Assembly (NCBI GenBank): GCA_027485535.1
Contig: JAIXQV010000144.1
Span: 1 to 6,017 of the forward strand
Length of the DNA stretch: 6,017 nucleotides
Source of the DNA: Oxalobacteraceae bacterium
GTDB lineage: Bacteria > Pseudomonadota > Gammaproteobacteria > Burkholderiales > Burkholderiaceae_D
Direction: 5' to 3'
In this document: in pieces, positions 1-6,017 of the stretch
Layout: the number at the start of each line of letters is the position of its first letter
How positions within the stretch are numbered: the first letter of the stretch is position 1
The notes under the pieces: generated by a model
What the model was told of the DNA's origin: nothing
Databases searched by the model: none
Seen by the model: the letters and a program-made list of their open reading frames with translations, nothing else
Made by a program: the position numbers and the translations under genes

Positions 1-180
1 ACCGGCGGTGAAGCAGCCACCGTCGCCCGTCATCACGATGACGCGTATTGCATCGTTGGTAGCCGCTTCCTTCAACGCATCAGCGGCAGATTGATACATC
101 GCTGCAGTGATTGCATTCTTTTTTTGCGGCCGATTGAATGCGAGCGTGGCAACAGCACCTTCGACCTCGAAGCGGATCAT
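1..180 (-). CDS. Enoyl-CoA hydratase/isomerase (crotonase family), N-terminal part only
   Basis: The first 60 codons of a crotonase-superfamily protein, open to the window edge. It starts at the ATG at 180-178. Visible family marks are the N-terminal beta-strand region, the NRPQKKNAIT motif at residues 17-26 (NRP.KKNA is typical of enoyl-CoA hydratases), the strand IRVIVMTGDGG, and the start of the oxyanion-hole loop, CFTAG, at 56-60. The family hydrates 2-enoyl-CoA or isomerises enoyl-CoA double bonds in the cytoplasm. The catalytic glutamates would lie beyond the edge, so hydratase and isomerase cannot be told apart here. The start lies 2 bp after the thiolase stop, and its AAAAGG ribosome-binding site sits inside the last thiolase codons, so it is almost certainly the fourth gene of the operon. 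The family is secure; the exact substrate is unknown. Confidence 0.9.
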   Translation of the reverse strand, partial: MIRFEVEGAVATLAFNRPQKKNAITAAMYQSAADALKEAATNDAIRVIVMTGDGGCFTAG

Positions 181-182
181 GC

Positions 183-1379
183 TCAGACCTTTTCGAATAT
201 ACCGGCGGCGCCCATACCGGTACCAACGCACATGGTGAGCATGCCGTACTTTAAATTGCGACGTCTGAGTCCGTGAATCACCGTCGCCGCACGAATTGCG
301 CCAGTGGCACCCAGCGGATGACCTAATGCGATCGCACCACCCAGCGGGTTAACTTTTGCTGTATCGAGTCCAAGATCATTACAAACTGCGAGAGCTTGTG
401 CGGCAAAGGCTTCATTCAGTTCGATCCAATCCAATTGGTCTTGGGTCAGGCCCGCGTGTTTCAAGGCCACAGGTATCGCCTCTTTGGGGCCAATACCCAT
501 AATCTCCGGCGGAACGCCACGAATCGAAAATGACATGAAGCGAGCTAAGGGTGTGAGATTGAATTGCTTGAGAATTTTTTCACTCACCAAGATCAATGCA
601 CCTGCGCCATCAGAGGTTTGCGAACTATTACCCGCGGTGACGCTGCCCTTTGCGGCAAACACGGGCTTCAACTTGGCCAGACCTTCCATCGTCGTGTCAG
701 CCCGTATGCCTTCATCCTGAGTGATGGTGCGGGTCTTGATGTCAATCTCACCGGTGGCAAGATTAGGAAATTTCTCGACTACCTCGACCGGCGTAATCTC
801 CTCGGCACGCTCACCATTTTCAATCGCAGCGACTGCTCGGCGATGCGACTCGACCGCGAATGCATCTTGCGCTTCGCGCGTGATCTTCCATTGTTGCGCG
901 ACTTTCTCTGCGGTGAGGCCCATACCGTAGGCCATACCAATATTTTCATCGCGGAAGATACCTGCATTGAATGAGGGGTGATAACCCATCAGTGGCACCA
1001 CGGACATTGACTCCACACCCGCAGCGATCATCACATCCGCCTCGCCGATACGGATACGATCTGCTGCCATAGCGACTGCAGTCAAACCAGAAGCGCAGTA
1101 GCGGTTGACAGTGACACCCCCTACCGTATTTGGCAATCCGGCGAGTAGCACTGCCATGCGCGCGACATTCAAACCTTGCTCTGCTTCGGGGAAGGCACAG
1201 CCAACAATCGCATCTTCGATCGTTGCAGGGTCAAGTGCTGGCACTTGCGCCAGCGCTGCTTTCAGTGTGTGCACTAAAAGATCATCTGGCCGGGTATGGC
1301 GGAACACACCACGCGGCGCTTTACCAATCGGCGTGCGAATGGCAGAGACGATGTAGGCATCTTGGACTTGTTTGCTCAT
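183..1379 (-). CDS. fadA: Acetyl-CoA C-acyltransferase (3-ketoacyl-CoA thiolase), FadA type
   Basis: A full-length 398-aa thiolase, within the usual 390-400 aa range. It cleaves 3-ketoacyl-CoA with CoA to give acetyl-CoA and an acyl-CoA shortened by two carbons, the last step of a beta-oxidation turn, in the cytoplasm. The N-terminal half carries the nucleophilic Cys95 in VNRYCASGLTAV. The C-terminal half carries NEAFA (322-326), the GHPLGATGA motif with His354, and CVGTGMGAAG (384-393) with Cys384, which acts as the acid/base. All canonical thiolase residues are therefore present. The ATG start is supported by an AAGGA site 6 nt upstream and by the typical N-terminus (DAYIVSAIRTPIGK). It begins 9 bp after the fadN-like gene, whose product supplies its substrate. 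A biosynthetic acetoacetyl-CoA thiolase is the alternative within the same fold, but the operon context favours the degradative role. Confidence 0.96.
   Translation of the reverse strand: MSKQVQDAYIVSAIRTPIGKAPRGVFRHTRPDDLLVHTLKAALAQVPALDPATIEDAIVGCAFPEAEQGLNVARMAVLLAGLPNTVGGVTVNRYCASGLTAVAMAADRIRIGEADVMIAAGVESMSVVPLMGYHPSFNAGIFRDENIGMAYGMGLTAEKVAQQWKITREAQDAFAVESHRRAVAAIENGERAEEITPVEVVEKFPNLATGEIDIKTRTITQDEGIRADTTMEGLAKLKPVFAAKGSVTAGNSSQTSDGAGALILVSEKILKQFNLTPLARFMSFSIRGVPPEIMGIGPKEAIPVALKHAGLTQDQLDWIELNEAFAAQALAVCNDLGLDTAKVNPLGGAIALGHPLGATGAIRAATVIHGLRRRNLKYGMLTMCVGTGMGAAGIFEKV
188..193 (-). promoter_or_regulatory. Ribosome-binding site of the enoyl-CoA hydratase, inside the thiolase gene
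   Basis: AAAAGG on the minus strand, 7 nt before the ATG at 180. It lies within the codons for the last residues (Glu-Lys-Val) of the thiolase. A ribosome finishing the thiolase would pass directly over it, consistent with translational coupling. Confidence 0.6.
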
Positions 1380-1385
1380 GTTGAA

Positions 1386-1391
1386 TCCTTA
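1386..1391 (-). promoter_or_regulatory. Ribosome-binding site of the thiolase, overlapping the fadN stop codon
   Basis: TAAGGA on the minus strand. The TAA is the stop codon of the preceding fadN-like gene, and AAGGA is the Shine-Dalgarno, 6 nt before the thiolase ATG. The shared bases suggest termination and re-initiation coupling between the two genes. Confidence 0.65.
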
Positions 1392-3779
1392 GTTCCTAAC
1401 TGGCTTGCCGGTCTGCAGCATGCCCATAATGCGCTCCTGCGTCTTCGGATGCGCTAGTAAAGCAATGAATGCCGCGCGCTCACGGTCTAGCAGCCACTGC
1501 TCGGAAACGCGGCTGCCGGGTTCGATATCGCCACCGCTCACGACTTCTGCAATCAACTCGCCGATATGCATATCGTGCGCAGAGATAAAGCTGCCATCCC
1601 GCATATTCACCAATTGCGCTTTGATCGTCGCGCTGCCGTAGCGACCAGTCACTGGAATCAAGGAGGCAAGTGGCGGACGGTATCCTGCATCCGCCAAAGC
1701 CAGTGCCTGCGTACTCGCCACATGCAGCAGCTCATGCGGATGCAGCACGATGACATCGCCTTTCGACAGATAACCCATCTTCTTCGCTTCCATCGCGGAT
1801 TTCGACACGGCGGCTGTCGCTGCATTCATATAACGCTGCTTCAAGAATTGCAGAATGTCATTGCCTTTCGCCTCACGCGCAGAGCGCAATGCAATTTCTT
1901 TCAAGCCACCGCCCGCGGGTACCAGACCGACACCGACTTCCACCAAGCCCGCATAAGACTCTAGCAAGGCAACACGCCGGCTTGCATGCATCATGAGCTC
2001 ACAACCACCACCGAGTGCCAAACCACCGACAGCAGCGACCACCGGCACGTTGGCGTATTTCACGCGCATCATCGCATTTTGAAAACGTGCGACAAACGGC
2101 TCGATGGCTTTCGCACCACCTGACATGAAGAGGGGCAGCATGGACTGCAGATCAGCGCCCGCTGAAAACGCACCGCCCTCGGCAGAGTCGGCATGCCAGA
2201 TCACCAATGCGCGGTAGTTCTGCTCTGCTTCATCAATCGCCCGCTCCAAGCCAGCGATGACGTCTGGGCCAAGCACATGCAGCTTGGTCTTGGTCGAGAA
2301 AATCAATAAACCATCGTTCTGGTGCCAGAGCCGCACAGCATCATCTTCATGCACCGTGGTACCAGCACTACGCCCATGCGGCGTGTTCGATCCAACCAGT
2401 GGCGCACGGAATAATTGCCGCGCATAGACCGGCAAGTCGGCGCGTGGCACGTCCGCTTTGCGCAGGGCTGACCAAGAACCGGCTGCGGAATGCACGCCGT
2501 CACGACCATCGAATACCCACGCGGGCAACGGCGCACTCGAGAGTGCATTGCCCGCATCGATATCTTCCTTCACCCATTGCGCGACCTGCTGCCAACCTGC
2601 GGATTGCCATAATTCAAATGGCCCTTGCTGCCAGCCGAAGCCCCAGCGCAGCGCAAAGTCGACATCGCGCGCGTTGTCGGCAATCGACTCAAGGTGAACC
2701 GCGATGTAGTGAAAGCTGTCGCGGAAAATCGCCCACAGAAATTGGGCTTGCGGATGCGTCGAGTCATGCAGCGCCTTGATGCGTTTCGACGGATCTTTCT
2801 CTTTCAATATGCGAACGATCAGCTCGTCAGCCTTGGCGCCGGAAGCCACATAGTCATCACTAGCCGCGTCATAGCGCAGAATCTCTTTGCCTGCTTTTTT
2901 GAAAAATCCGGCGCCTGTTTTTTGCCCAAGCTTGCCATCGGCAATCAGTTTGGCGAGTGCAGTCGGTGGCTGATAAAGCGAGTGGAAAGGGTCGTCCGGC
3001 AGCTTATCGGTCATGGTGCGAATCACATGACCCAAGGTGTCCAGCCCCACCACATCAGCCGTGCGGAAAGTGCCGGACTTGGCGCGGCCGAGTTTTGAAC
3101 CAGTGAGATCATCAACCAAGTCGTAGCTGAGACCATATTTTTCAGCCTCATGCATGGTGGCCAGCATGCCGAAGACACCGACACGGTTAGCGATGAAGTT
3201 CGGCGTATCAATTGCTCGCACCACGCCTTTGCCGAGCGTGCTGGTCAAGAATGTTTCTAGCTGATCGAGAATATGCGGCTGGGTCGCGGCGGTCGGAATC
3301 AGCTCCACTAAATGCATGTAGCGCGGTGGATTGAAGAAATGCACCCCACAGAAGCGGCTACGTAATTCATCCGGCAGCGCGCTTGCTAACTCGGTGATGG
3401 ATAGGCCCGAGGTATTGGTGGCAAATATCGCGTGTGGCGCAATATGCGCACCGATTTTTGCGTATAGCTGATGCTTCCAATCCATACGCTCGGCAATCGC
3501 CTCGATAATCAGATCTGCTTGGAGCAGCTTGTCGAGATGGTCATCGAAGTTTGCGGTTTCGATCAGTTCAGCTTGCGCGCTGTCTGCCAGAGGTGCAGGG
3601 CTTAATTTTTTGAGTTGCTCGATGGCGCGCATCACCAGCGCGTCGCGCGGCTGGCCTTCTTTGCCCGGCAGGTCAAACAGAATGACTGGCACACGCGCGT
3701 TAATGCAGTGCGCCGCAATCTGCGCACCCATCACGCCAGCACCGAGCACGGCGACTTTTTTTACGATGAAATTATTCAC
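1389..3779 (-). CDS. fadN: Bifunctional 3-hydroxyacyl-CoA dehydrogenase / enoyl-CoA hydratase, FadN type
   Basis: Catalyses the two middle steps of beta-oxidation: hydration of 2-enoyl-CoA and NAD-dependent oxidation of 3-hydroxyacyl-CoA. Numbered from the GTG at 3779 (796 aa), the order is: Rossmann NAD domain with GAGVMG at 13-18; NTSGLS at 122-127; catalytic His147 in GVHFFNPP, paired with Glu159; NFIANRVG with Asn198; the first C-terminal dehydrogenase domain to about 295; a second, degenerate copy at about 345-400 (FGWQQGPFELW); and a crotonase domain at about 490-690. The crotonase domain has FSAGADLQS as oxyanion loop (538-546), GGGCEL with Glu594 and LVEVGVGLVPAGGG with Glu614, so both hydratase glutamates are present. 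This dehydrogenase-first order is that of Bacillus FadN and opposite to E. coli FadB. An upstream in-frame GTG at 3818 would give 809 aa. I prefer 3779 because it has GGGAG 9 nt upstream and gives the family-like N-terminus (M)NNFIVKKVAVLGAG. Confidence 0.95.
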   Translation of the reverse strand: MNNFIVKKVAVLGAGVMGAQIAAHCINARVPVILFDLPGKEGQPRDALVMRAIEQLKKLSPAPLADSAQAELIETANFDDHLDKLLQADLIIEAIAERMDWKHQLYAKIGAHIAPHAIFATNTSGLSITELASALPDELRSRFCGVHFFNPPRYMHLVELIPTAATQPHILDQLETFLTSTLGKGVVRAIDTPNFIANRVGVFGMLATMHEAEKYGLSYDLVDDLTGSKLGRAKSGTFRTADVVGLDTLGHVIRTMTDKLPDDPFHSLYQPPTALAKLIADGKLGQKTGAGFFKKAGKEILRYDAASDDYVASGAKADELIVRILKEKDPSKRIKALHDSTHPQAQFLWAIFRDSFHYIAVHLESIADNARDVDFALRWGFGWQQGPFELWQSAGWQQVAQWVKEDIDAGNALSSAPLPAWVFDGRDGVHSAAGSWSALRKADVPRADLPVYARQLFRAPLVGSNTPHGRSAGTTVHEDDAVRLWHQNDGLLIFSTKTKLHVLGPDVIAGLERAIDEAEQNYRALVIWHADSAEGGAFSAGADLQSMLPLFMSGGAKAIEPFVARFQNAMMRVKYANVPVVAAVGGLALGGGCELMMHASRRVALLESYAGLVEVGVGLVPAGGGLKEIALRSAREAKGNDILQFLKQRYMNAATAAVSKSAMEAKKMGYLSKGDVIVLHPHELLHVASTQALALADAGYRPPLASLIPVTGRYGSATIKAQLVNMRDGSFISAHDMHIGELIAEVVSGGDIEPGSRVSEQWLLDRERAAFIALLAHPKTQERIMGMLQTGKPVRN

Positions 3780-3788
3780 GAAACCGAA

Positions 3789-3793
3789 CTCCC
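3789..3793 (-). promoter_or_regulatory. Ribosome-binding site that decides the fadN start
   Basis: GGGAG on the minus strand, 9 nt before the GTG at 3779-3777. The competing GTG at 3818 has only a weak AAAGAA directly abutting it. This favours the shorter, 796-aa protein and leaves a 43-bp gap after the acyl-CoA dehydrogenase stop. Confidence 0.5.
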
Positions 3794-3822
3794 GACGATT
3801 GATATCTTTGATCAGCACTTCT

Positions 3823-5613
3823 TTAGAACAAGCTCTCGTCCATCTCCATTAGATTCTTCACGCCGGATCGCGCCTGCCGGATCAGCATGGCTGTCTCTGG
3901 CAGTAGCCGCCCGAAATAAAACCGCGCAGTCGCCAGCTTGGCTTTATAAAAATCATCACCACTATTTTGCTTATCCAGCGCAATCTTCGCCATGCGCGCA
4001 AAGAAGTACGCAAATACCAAGTGGCCCACCACCCTGAGATAAGGCACCGCAGCACCGCCTACCTCGTCGCGGTTCATGAACGCCTTCATGCCGATTTCCA
4101 TCGACAGTTTGGTGACCTTGTCACCGATGTCTGCCAGCGGCGTGATGAACTCCGCCATCTTCTCGTCAGTGCCGTGTTGCTCGACAAAGGCCTTGATTTG
4201 ATCACCAAACTTGCGCAGCTTCGCGCCATTATCCATCAGCACCTTGCGCCCCAGCAGATCGAGTGACTGTATGGTGTTGGTGCCCTCATAAATCATGTTG
4301 ATACGCGCATCACGCACATACTGCTCCATACCCCACTCGGCGATGTAACCATGACCGCCATAGACCTGCAGTGCCTCGGAGCACGCGATCCAGGCGTTAT
4401 CTGTCAAAAACGCCTTGATGATCGGTGTCAGTAGCGAGACTTCGTCAGCGGCTTCTTTGCGCACATCGGGGTCGGGATGGCTCAGCTCACGATCGATCAG
4501 CATTGCCACATAGGCGGTAAAGGCGCGGCCACCCTCGGCGTAGGCACGCGCAGTCAGCAGCATGCGCCGCACATCAGGGTGCACGATGATGGGGTCGGCA
4601 GCCTTGTCGGTGGCTTTCGGTCCGGTCAGGCTGCGGCTTTGCAAGCGGTCGCGCGCATAAGCCACCGCATTTTGATAAGCGACCTCAGTCAGCCCGAGTG
4701 ATTGCATGCCCACGCCCAAGCGCGCCGCATTCATCATGACGAACATCGCATTCAGCCCGCGATGCGGCTCGCCCACCAGCCAGCCGGTCGCGTCATCCAA
4801 GCTGATCTGACAAGTGGCATTCGCGTGAATACCCATCTTGTGCTCAATCGCGCTACAGAAAATCGGGTTGCGCTCACCGGGCGCGCCACTCGCATCCGGC
4901 AGAAACTTCGGCACCACAAACAGAGAAATTCCCTTGGTCCCCGCAGGCGCATCTGGTAGACGGGCCAGCACCAGGTGAATGATGTTGGCGGCCAGATCAT
5001 GCTCGCCGGCCGAGATGAATATCTTGCTACCCGATAAGCGGTAGCTGCCATCGGGCTGCGGCGTGGCCTTACTCTTCAACAGACCAAGGTCGGTCCCGCA
5101 ATGCGGCTCGGTGAGACACATGGTGCCGGTCCACTCACCCGACACCAACTTCGGCAAGTACAAGGCTTTCTGCTCTGCCGTGCCATGGGCGTGCAAGCAC
5201 TCGTAGGCCCCATGCGACAAGCCGGGGTACATGGTCCAGGCCTGGTTGGATGAGTTCAGCATCTCGTAGAAAGCATTATTCAGGGTGATGGGCAGACCCT
5301 GACCACCAAACTCGGGGTCACACGCCAGTGAGGGCCAGCCCGCCTCGACATATTGCCGATAGGCCTCTTTGAAACCCGTAGGGGTAGTGACGCTGTGGCT
5401 AGCAGGATCGAAGTGGCAGCCTTCGCGGTCGCCCGAATGATTTAAGGGAAACAGTACCTCGGCGGTGAACTTGCCGCCTTCTTCCAGCACTTGATTAATG
5501 GTGTCCCCGTCAAGATCGGCATGTACCGGCAATTGTGCGAATGCCTGTTCGACCTCCAGCAGTTCATGTAATACGAATTGCATATCGCGCAGCGGTGGTT
5601 GGTAGCGGGGCAT
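3823..5613 (-). CDS. Acyl-CoA dehydrogenase, long form with C-terminal domain (FadE/DmdC-like)
   Basis: A flavoprotein that oxidises acyl-CoA to trans-2-enoyl-CoA, passing electrons onward probably through electron-transfer flavoprotein; this is the first step of beta-oxidation. At 596 aa it is much longer than the roughly 380-aa short/medium-chain enzymes. It has the N-terminal extension typical of this subfamily (MPRYQPPLRDMQFVLHEL), the acyl-CoA dehydrogenase N-terminal domain at about 38-160, the middle beta domain with the FAD/substrate motif CLTEPHCGTDLG (166-177), the helical C-terminal domain at about 285-455 with QVYGGHGY (416-423) and IYEGTNTIQ (441-449), and an extra helical C-terminal domain at about 470-590. 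Glu443 in YEGT is the expected catalytic base. The ATG is supported by AGGAG 6 nt upstream. It appears to be the first gene of the operon. The same family includes 3-methylmercaptopropionyl-CoA dehydrogenase (DmdC); the neighbours favour a general fatty acyl-CoA role, but chain length cannot be read from the sequence. Confidence 0.95.
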   Translation of the reverse strand: MPRYQPPLRDMQFVLHELLEVEQAFAQLPVHADLDGDTINQVLEEGGKFTAEVLFPLNHSGDREGCHFDPASHSVTTPTGFKEAYRQYVEAGWPSLACDPEFGGQGLPITLNNAFYEMLNSSNQAWTMYPGLSHGAYECLHAHGTAEQKALYLPKLVSGEWTGTMCLTEPHCGTDLGLLKSKATPQPDGSYRLSGSKIFISAGEHDLAANIIHLVLARLPDAPAGTKGISLFVVPKFLPDASGAPGERNPIFCSAIEHKMGIHANATCQISLDDATGWLVGEPHRGLNAMFVMMNAARLGVGMQSLGLTEVAYQNAVAYARDRLQSRSLTGPKATDKAADPIIVHPDVRRMLLTARAYAEGGRAFTAYVAMLIDRELSHPDPDVRKEAADEVSLLTPIIKAFLTDNAWIACSEALQVYGGHGYIAEWGMEQYVRDARINMIYEGTNTIQSLDLLGRKVLMDNGAKLRKFGDQIKAFVEQHGTDEKMAEFITPLADIGDKVTKLSMEIGMKAFMNRDEVGGAAVPYLRVVGHLVFAYFFARMAKIALDKQNSGDDFYKAKLATARFYFGRLLPETAMLIRQARSGVKNLMEMDESLF

Positions 5614-5619
5614 GCGGGT

Positions 5620-5624
5620 CTCCT
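5620..5624 (-). promoter_or_regulatory. Strong ribosome-binding site of the acyl-CoA dehydrogenase
   Basis: AGGAG on the minus strand, 6 nt before the ATG at 5613. It is near the ideal motif and spacing, and is the strongest Shine-Dalgarno in the window, which fits a first gene of an operon. Confidence 0.75.
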
Positions 5625-5648
5625 GATACTGGGGATGATGAAAGAAAG

Positions 5649-5678
5649 ATAAGAATTAATTGAGCAAATTGTAGTCAA
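5649..5678 (-). promoter_or_regulatory. Putative sigma70 promoter of the beta-oxidation operon
   Basis: On the minus strand, TTGACT (5678-5673) matches five of six bases of the -35 consensus. After an 18-bp AT-rich spacer, TCTTAT (5654-5649) matches four of six of the -10 box. The predicted transcription start is near 5642, giving a leader of roughly 30 nt with the strong ribosome-binding site in it. The stretch is clearly AT-richer than its surroundings. The call rests on motif reading alone. Confidence 0.45.
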
Positions 5679-5679
5679 T
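5659..5679. promoter_or_regulatory. Imperfect dyad in the promoter spacer, possible operator
   Basis: An inverted repeat ATTGA-N11-TCAAT enclosing a smaller near-symmetrical CAAATTG. It lies across the -35 box and the spacer of the putative promoter, where a repressor would block RNA polymerase. Fatty-acid degradation operons are often controlled by TetR- or GntR-family repressors that release DNA on binding acyl-CoA. The arms are only 5 bp and the inner palindrome is off-centre by one base, so chance in AT-rich DNA is a real alternative. Confidence 0.25.
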
Positions 5680-5740
5680 CAGAGCGACACACAGCGTAGC
5701 GCGAGCCACCATTGTCGTGGGTGTTGCTTGCCGGCGCGAT

Positions 5741-5760
5741 GCCTTAACGCTGCGCTAGGC
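5741..5760 (-). terminator. Weak hairpin after hslR, doubtful terminator
   Basis: Eleven bases past the hslR stop, GCCTAGCG and CGTTAAGGC can pair around a 3-nt loop, with one bulged A and one G-T wobble. No T-tract follows, so it is not a convincing intrinsic terminator. It may be a chance fold or part of a factor-dependent end. Confidence 0.2.
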
Positions 5761-5771
5761 ACATCAGCTAT

Positions 5772-6017
5772 CTAACCACGAGAGCGGTCTAACTGGCGCC
5801 GATCACGTTTAGTGGGCCGGCCATGGATCGTATCGGCCGGTTCAGTGAAAAGCTTTCGCCGCTCGGCTTGTTCTTGCTGCCGCTGCAGACCCTCGGGGGT
5901 GTCCTCGTATAACTGCCGCGCCACCGTTGCCGGGCCGCGCTTGTCCGACAAGGCCAACACCCGCACTTGCCACTCGGTGCTGCCGTTATCAATATCCAGC
6001 AGCTCGCCCAGCTTCAA
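5772..6017 (-). CDS. hslR: Hsp15-type ribosome-associated RNA-binding protein (S4 family), C-terminal part
   Basis: The last 81 residues of a protein resembling E. coli Hsp15 (HslR, 133 aa), ending in TAG at 5774-5772. Hsp15 binds free 50S subunits that still carry a nascent chain and helps recycle stalled ribosomes after heat shock. Recognition rests on the pattern EWQVRVLALSDKRGPA, then QLYEDTPE, then a charged helix rich in Gln, Glu and Arg, and the basic tail GRPTKRDRRQLDRSRG, matching the order of E. coli Hsp15 (AITEQRRPA, LLYEET, RRPDKKERRDL). The N-terminal S4 RNA-binding domain, about 50 residues, lies beyond the window. The codon at the edge is TTG and is best read as an internal leucine, not a start. 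It is on the same strand as the beta-oxidation operon but separated by 158 bp with a likely promoter, and no functional link is implied. Confidence 0.85.
   Translation of the reverse strand: MKLGELLDIDNGSTEWQVRVLALSDKRGPATVARQLYEDTPEGLQRQQEQAERRKLFTEPADTIHGRPTKRDRRQLDRSRG

Noticed and set aside
91..276. Plus-strand open frame of 61 codons near the left edge
   Set aside because: It lies opposite the hydratase start and thiolase end, both strongly supported, and has no features of a protein family.
564..974. Plus-strand open frame of 136 codons opposite the thiolase
   Set aside because: It is wholly antisense to conserved thiolase sequence and shows no family motif or operon context.
2625..3098. 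Plus-strand open frame of 157 codons opposite the fadN-like gene
   Set aside because: It is an antisense shadow of a well-supported coding region, has no recognisable domain, and its composition is explained by the opposite strand's codons.
3615..4037. Plus-strand open frame of 140 codons spanning the dehydrogenase-fadN junction
   Set aside because: It covers the ends of two real minus-strand genes, its product resembles no family I know, and no ribosome-binding site stands out.
5691..5757. Long-range inverted repeat (AGCGTAGCG against CGCTGCGCT) in the hslR-fadE gap
   Set aside because: The match needs a wobble pair across a loop of about 45 nt and becomes a mismatch on the transcribed minus-strand RNA. 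Chance in GC-rich DNA is the simplest explanation.
6015..6017. TTG at the right edge as the start of an 81-aa protein
   Set aside because: The sequence matches the C-terminal part of Hsp15, so the true start lies outside the window and this TTG is an internal Leu codon.
1..6017. Mobile elements, CRISPR arrays, tRNA/rRNA genes or a defence-type system
   Set aside because: No direct repeat series, terminal inverted repeats, transposase motifs or RNA-gene signatures were seen. Nearly all of the window is taken up by catabolic genes of known families.

Overview
The window reads as bacterial chromosome, most likely from a betaproteobacterium of the Burkholderiales type. This rests on family resemblance and moderately high GC with dense, tightly packed genes. 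No rRNA or other taxonomic marker is present, so the genus is left open. All recognised genes lie on the minus strand, so transcription runs from high to low coordinates.

Right edge (6017-5772): the C-terminal 81 residues of an Hsp15/HslR-type ribosome-associated RNA-binding protein, cut by the window end. A 158-bp gap (5771-5614) follows. It holds a weak hairpin just after the hslR stop, a plausible sigma70 promoter with an imperfect dyad between its boxes, and a strong Shine-Dalgarno.

Main body (5613-1): a compact fatty-acid beta-oxidation operon. In order of transcription it encodes a long-form (596 aa) acyl-CoA dehydrogenase, a FadN-type fusion of 3-hydroxyacyl-CoA dehydrogenase (N-terminal) and enoyl-CoA hydratase (C-terminal), a FadA-type thiolase, and the first 60 residues of a stand-alone enoyl-CoA hydratase/isomerase that continues past the left edge. 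Gaps between genes are 43 bp (or 4 bp with the longer fadN start), 9 bp and 2 bp. The downstream ribosome-binding sites overlap the ends of the upstream genes, which suggests one mRNA with coupled translation.

The gene set covers one whole turn of the beta-oxidation spiral: acyl-CoA to 2-enoyl-CoA (dehydrogenase), hydration and NAD-dependent oxidation (fusion protein), and thiolytic release of acetyl-CoA (thiolase). The catalytic residues I can place by motif are all present. I see no frameshift, mobile element, CRISPR array, tRNA or rRNA. This is a well-made but ordinary catabolic operon, and I found no evidence of an undescribed system. The points most worth checking are the fadN start codon, the possible operator in the fadE promoter, the dehydrogenase substrate and the role of the additional hydratase.
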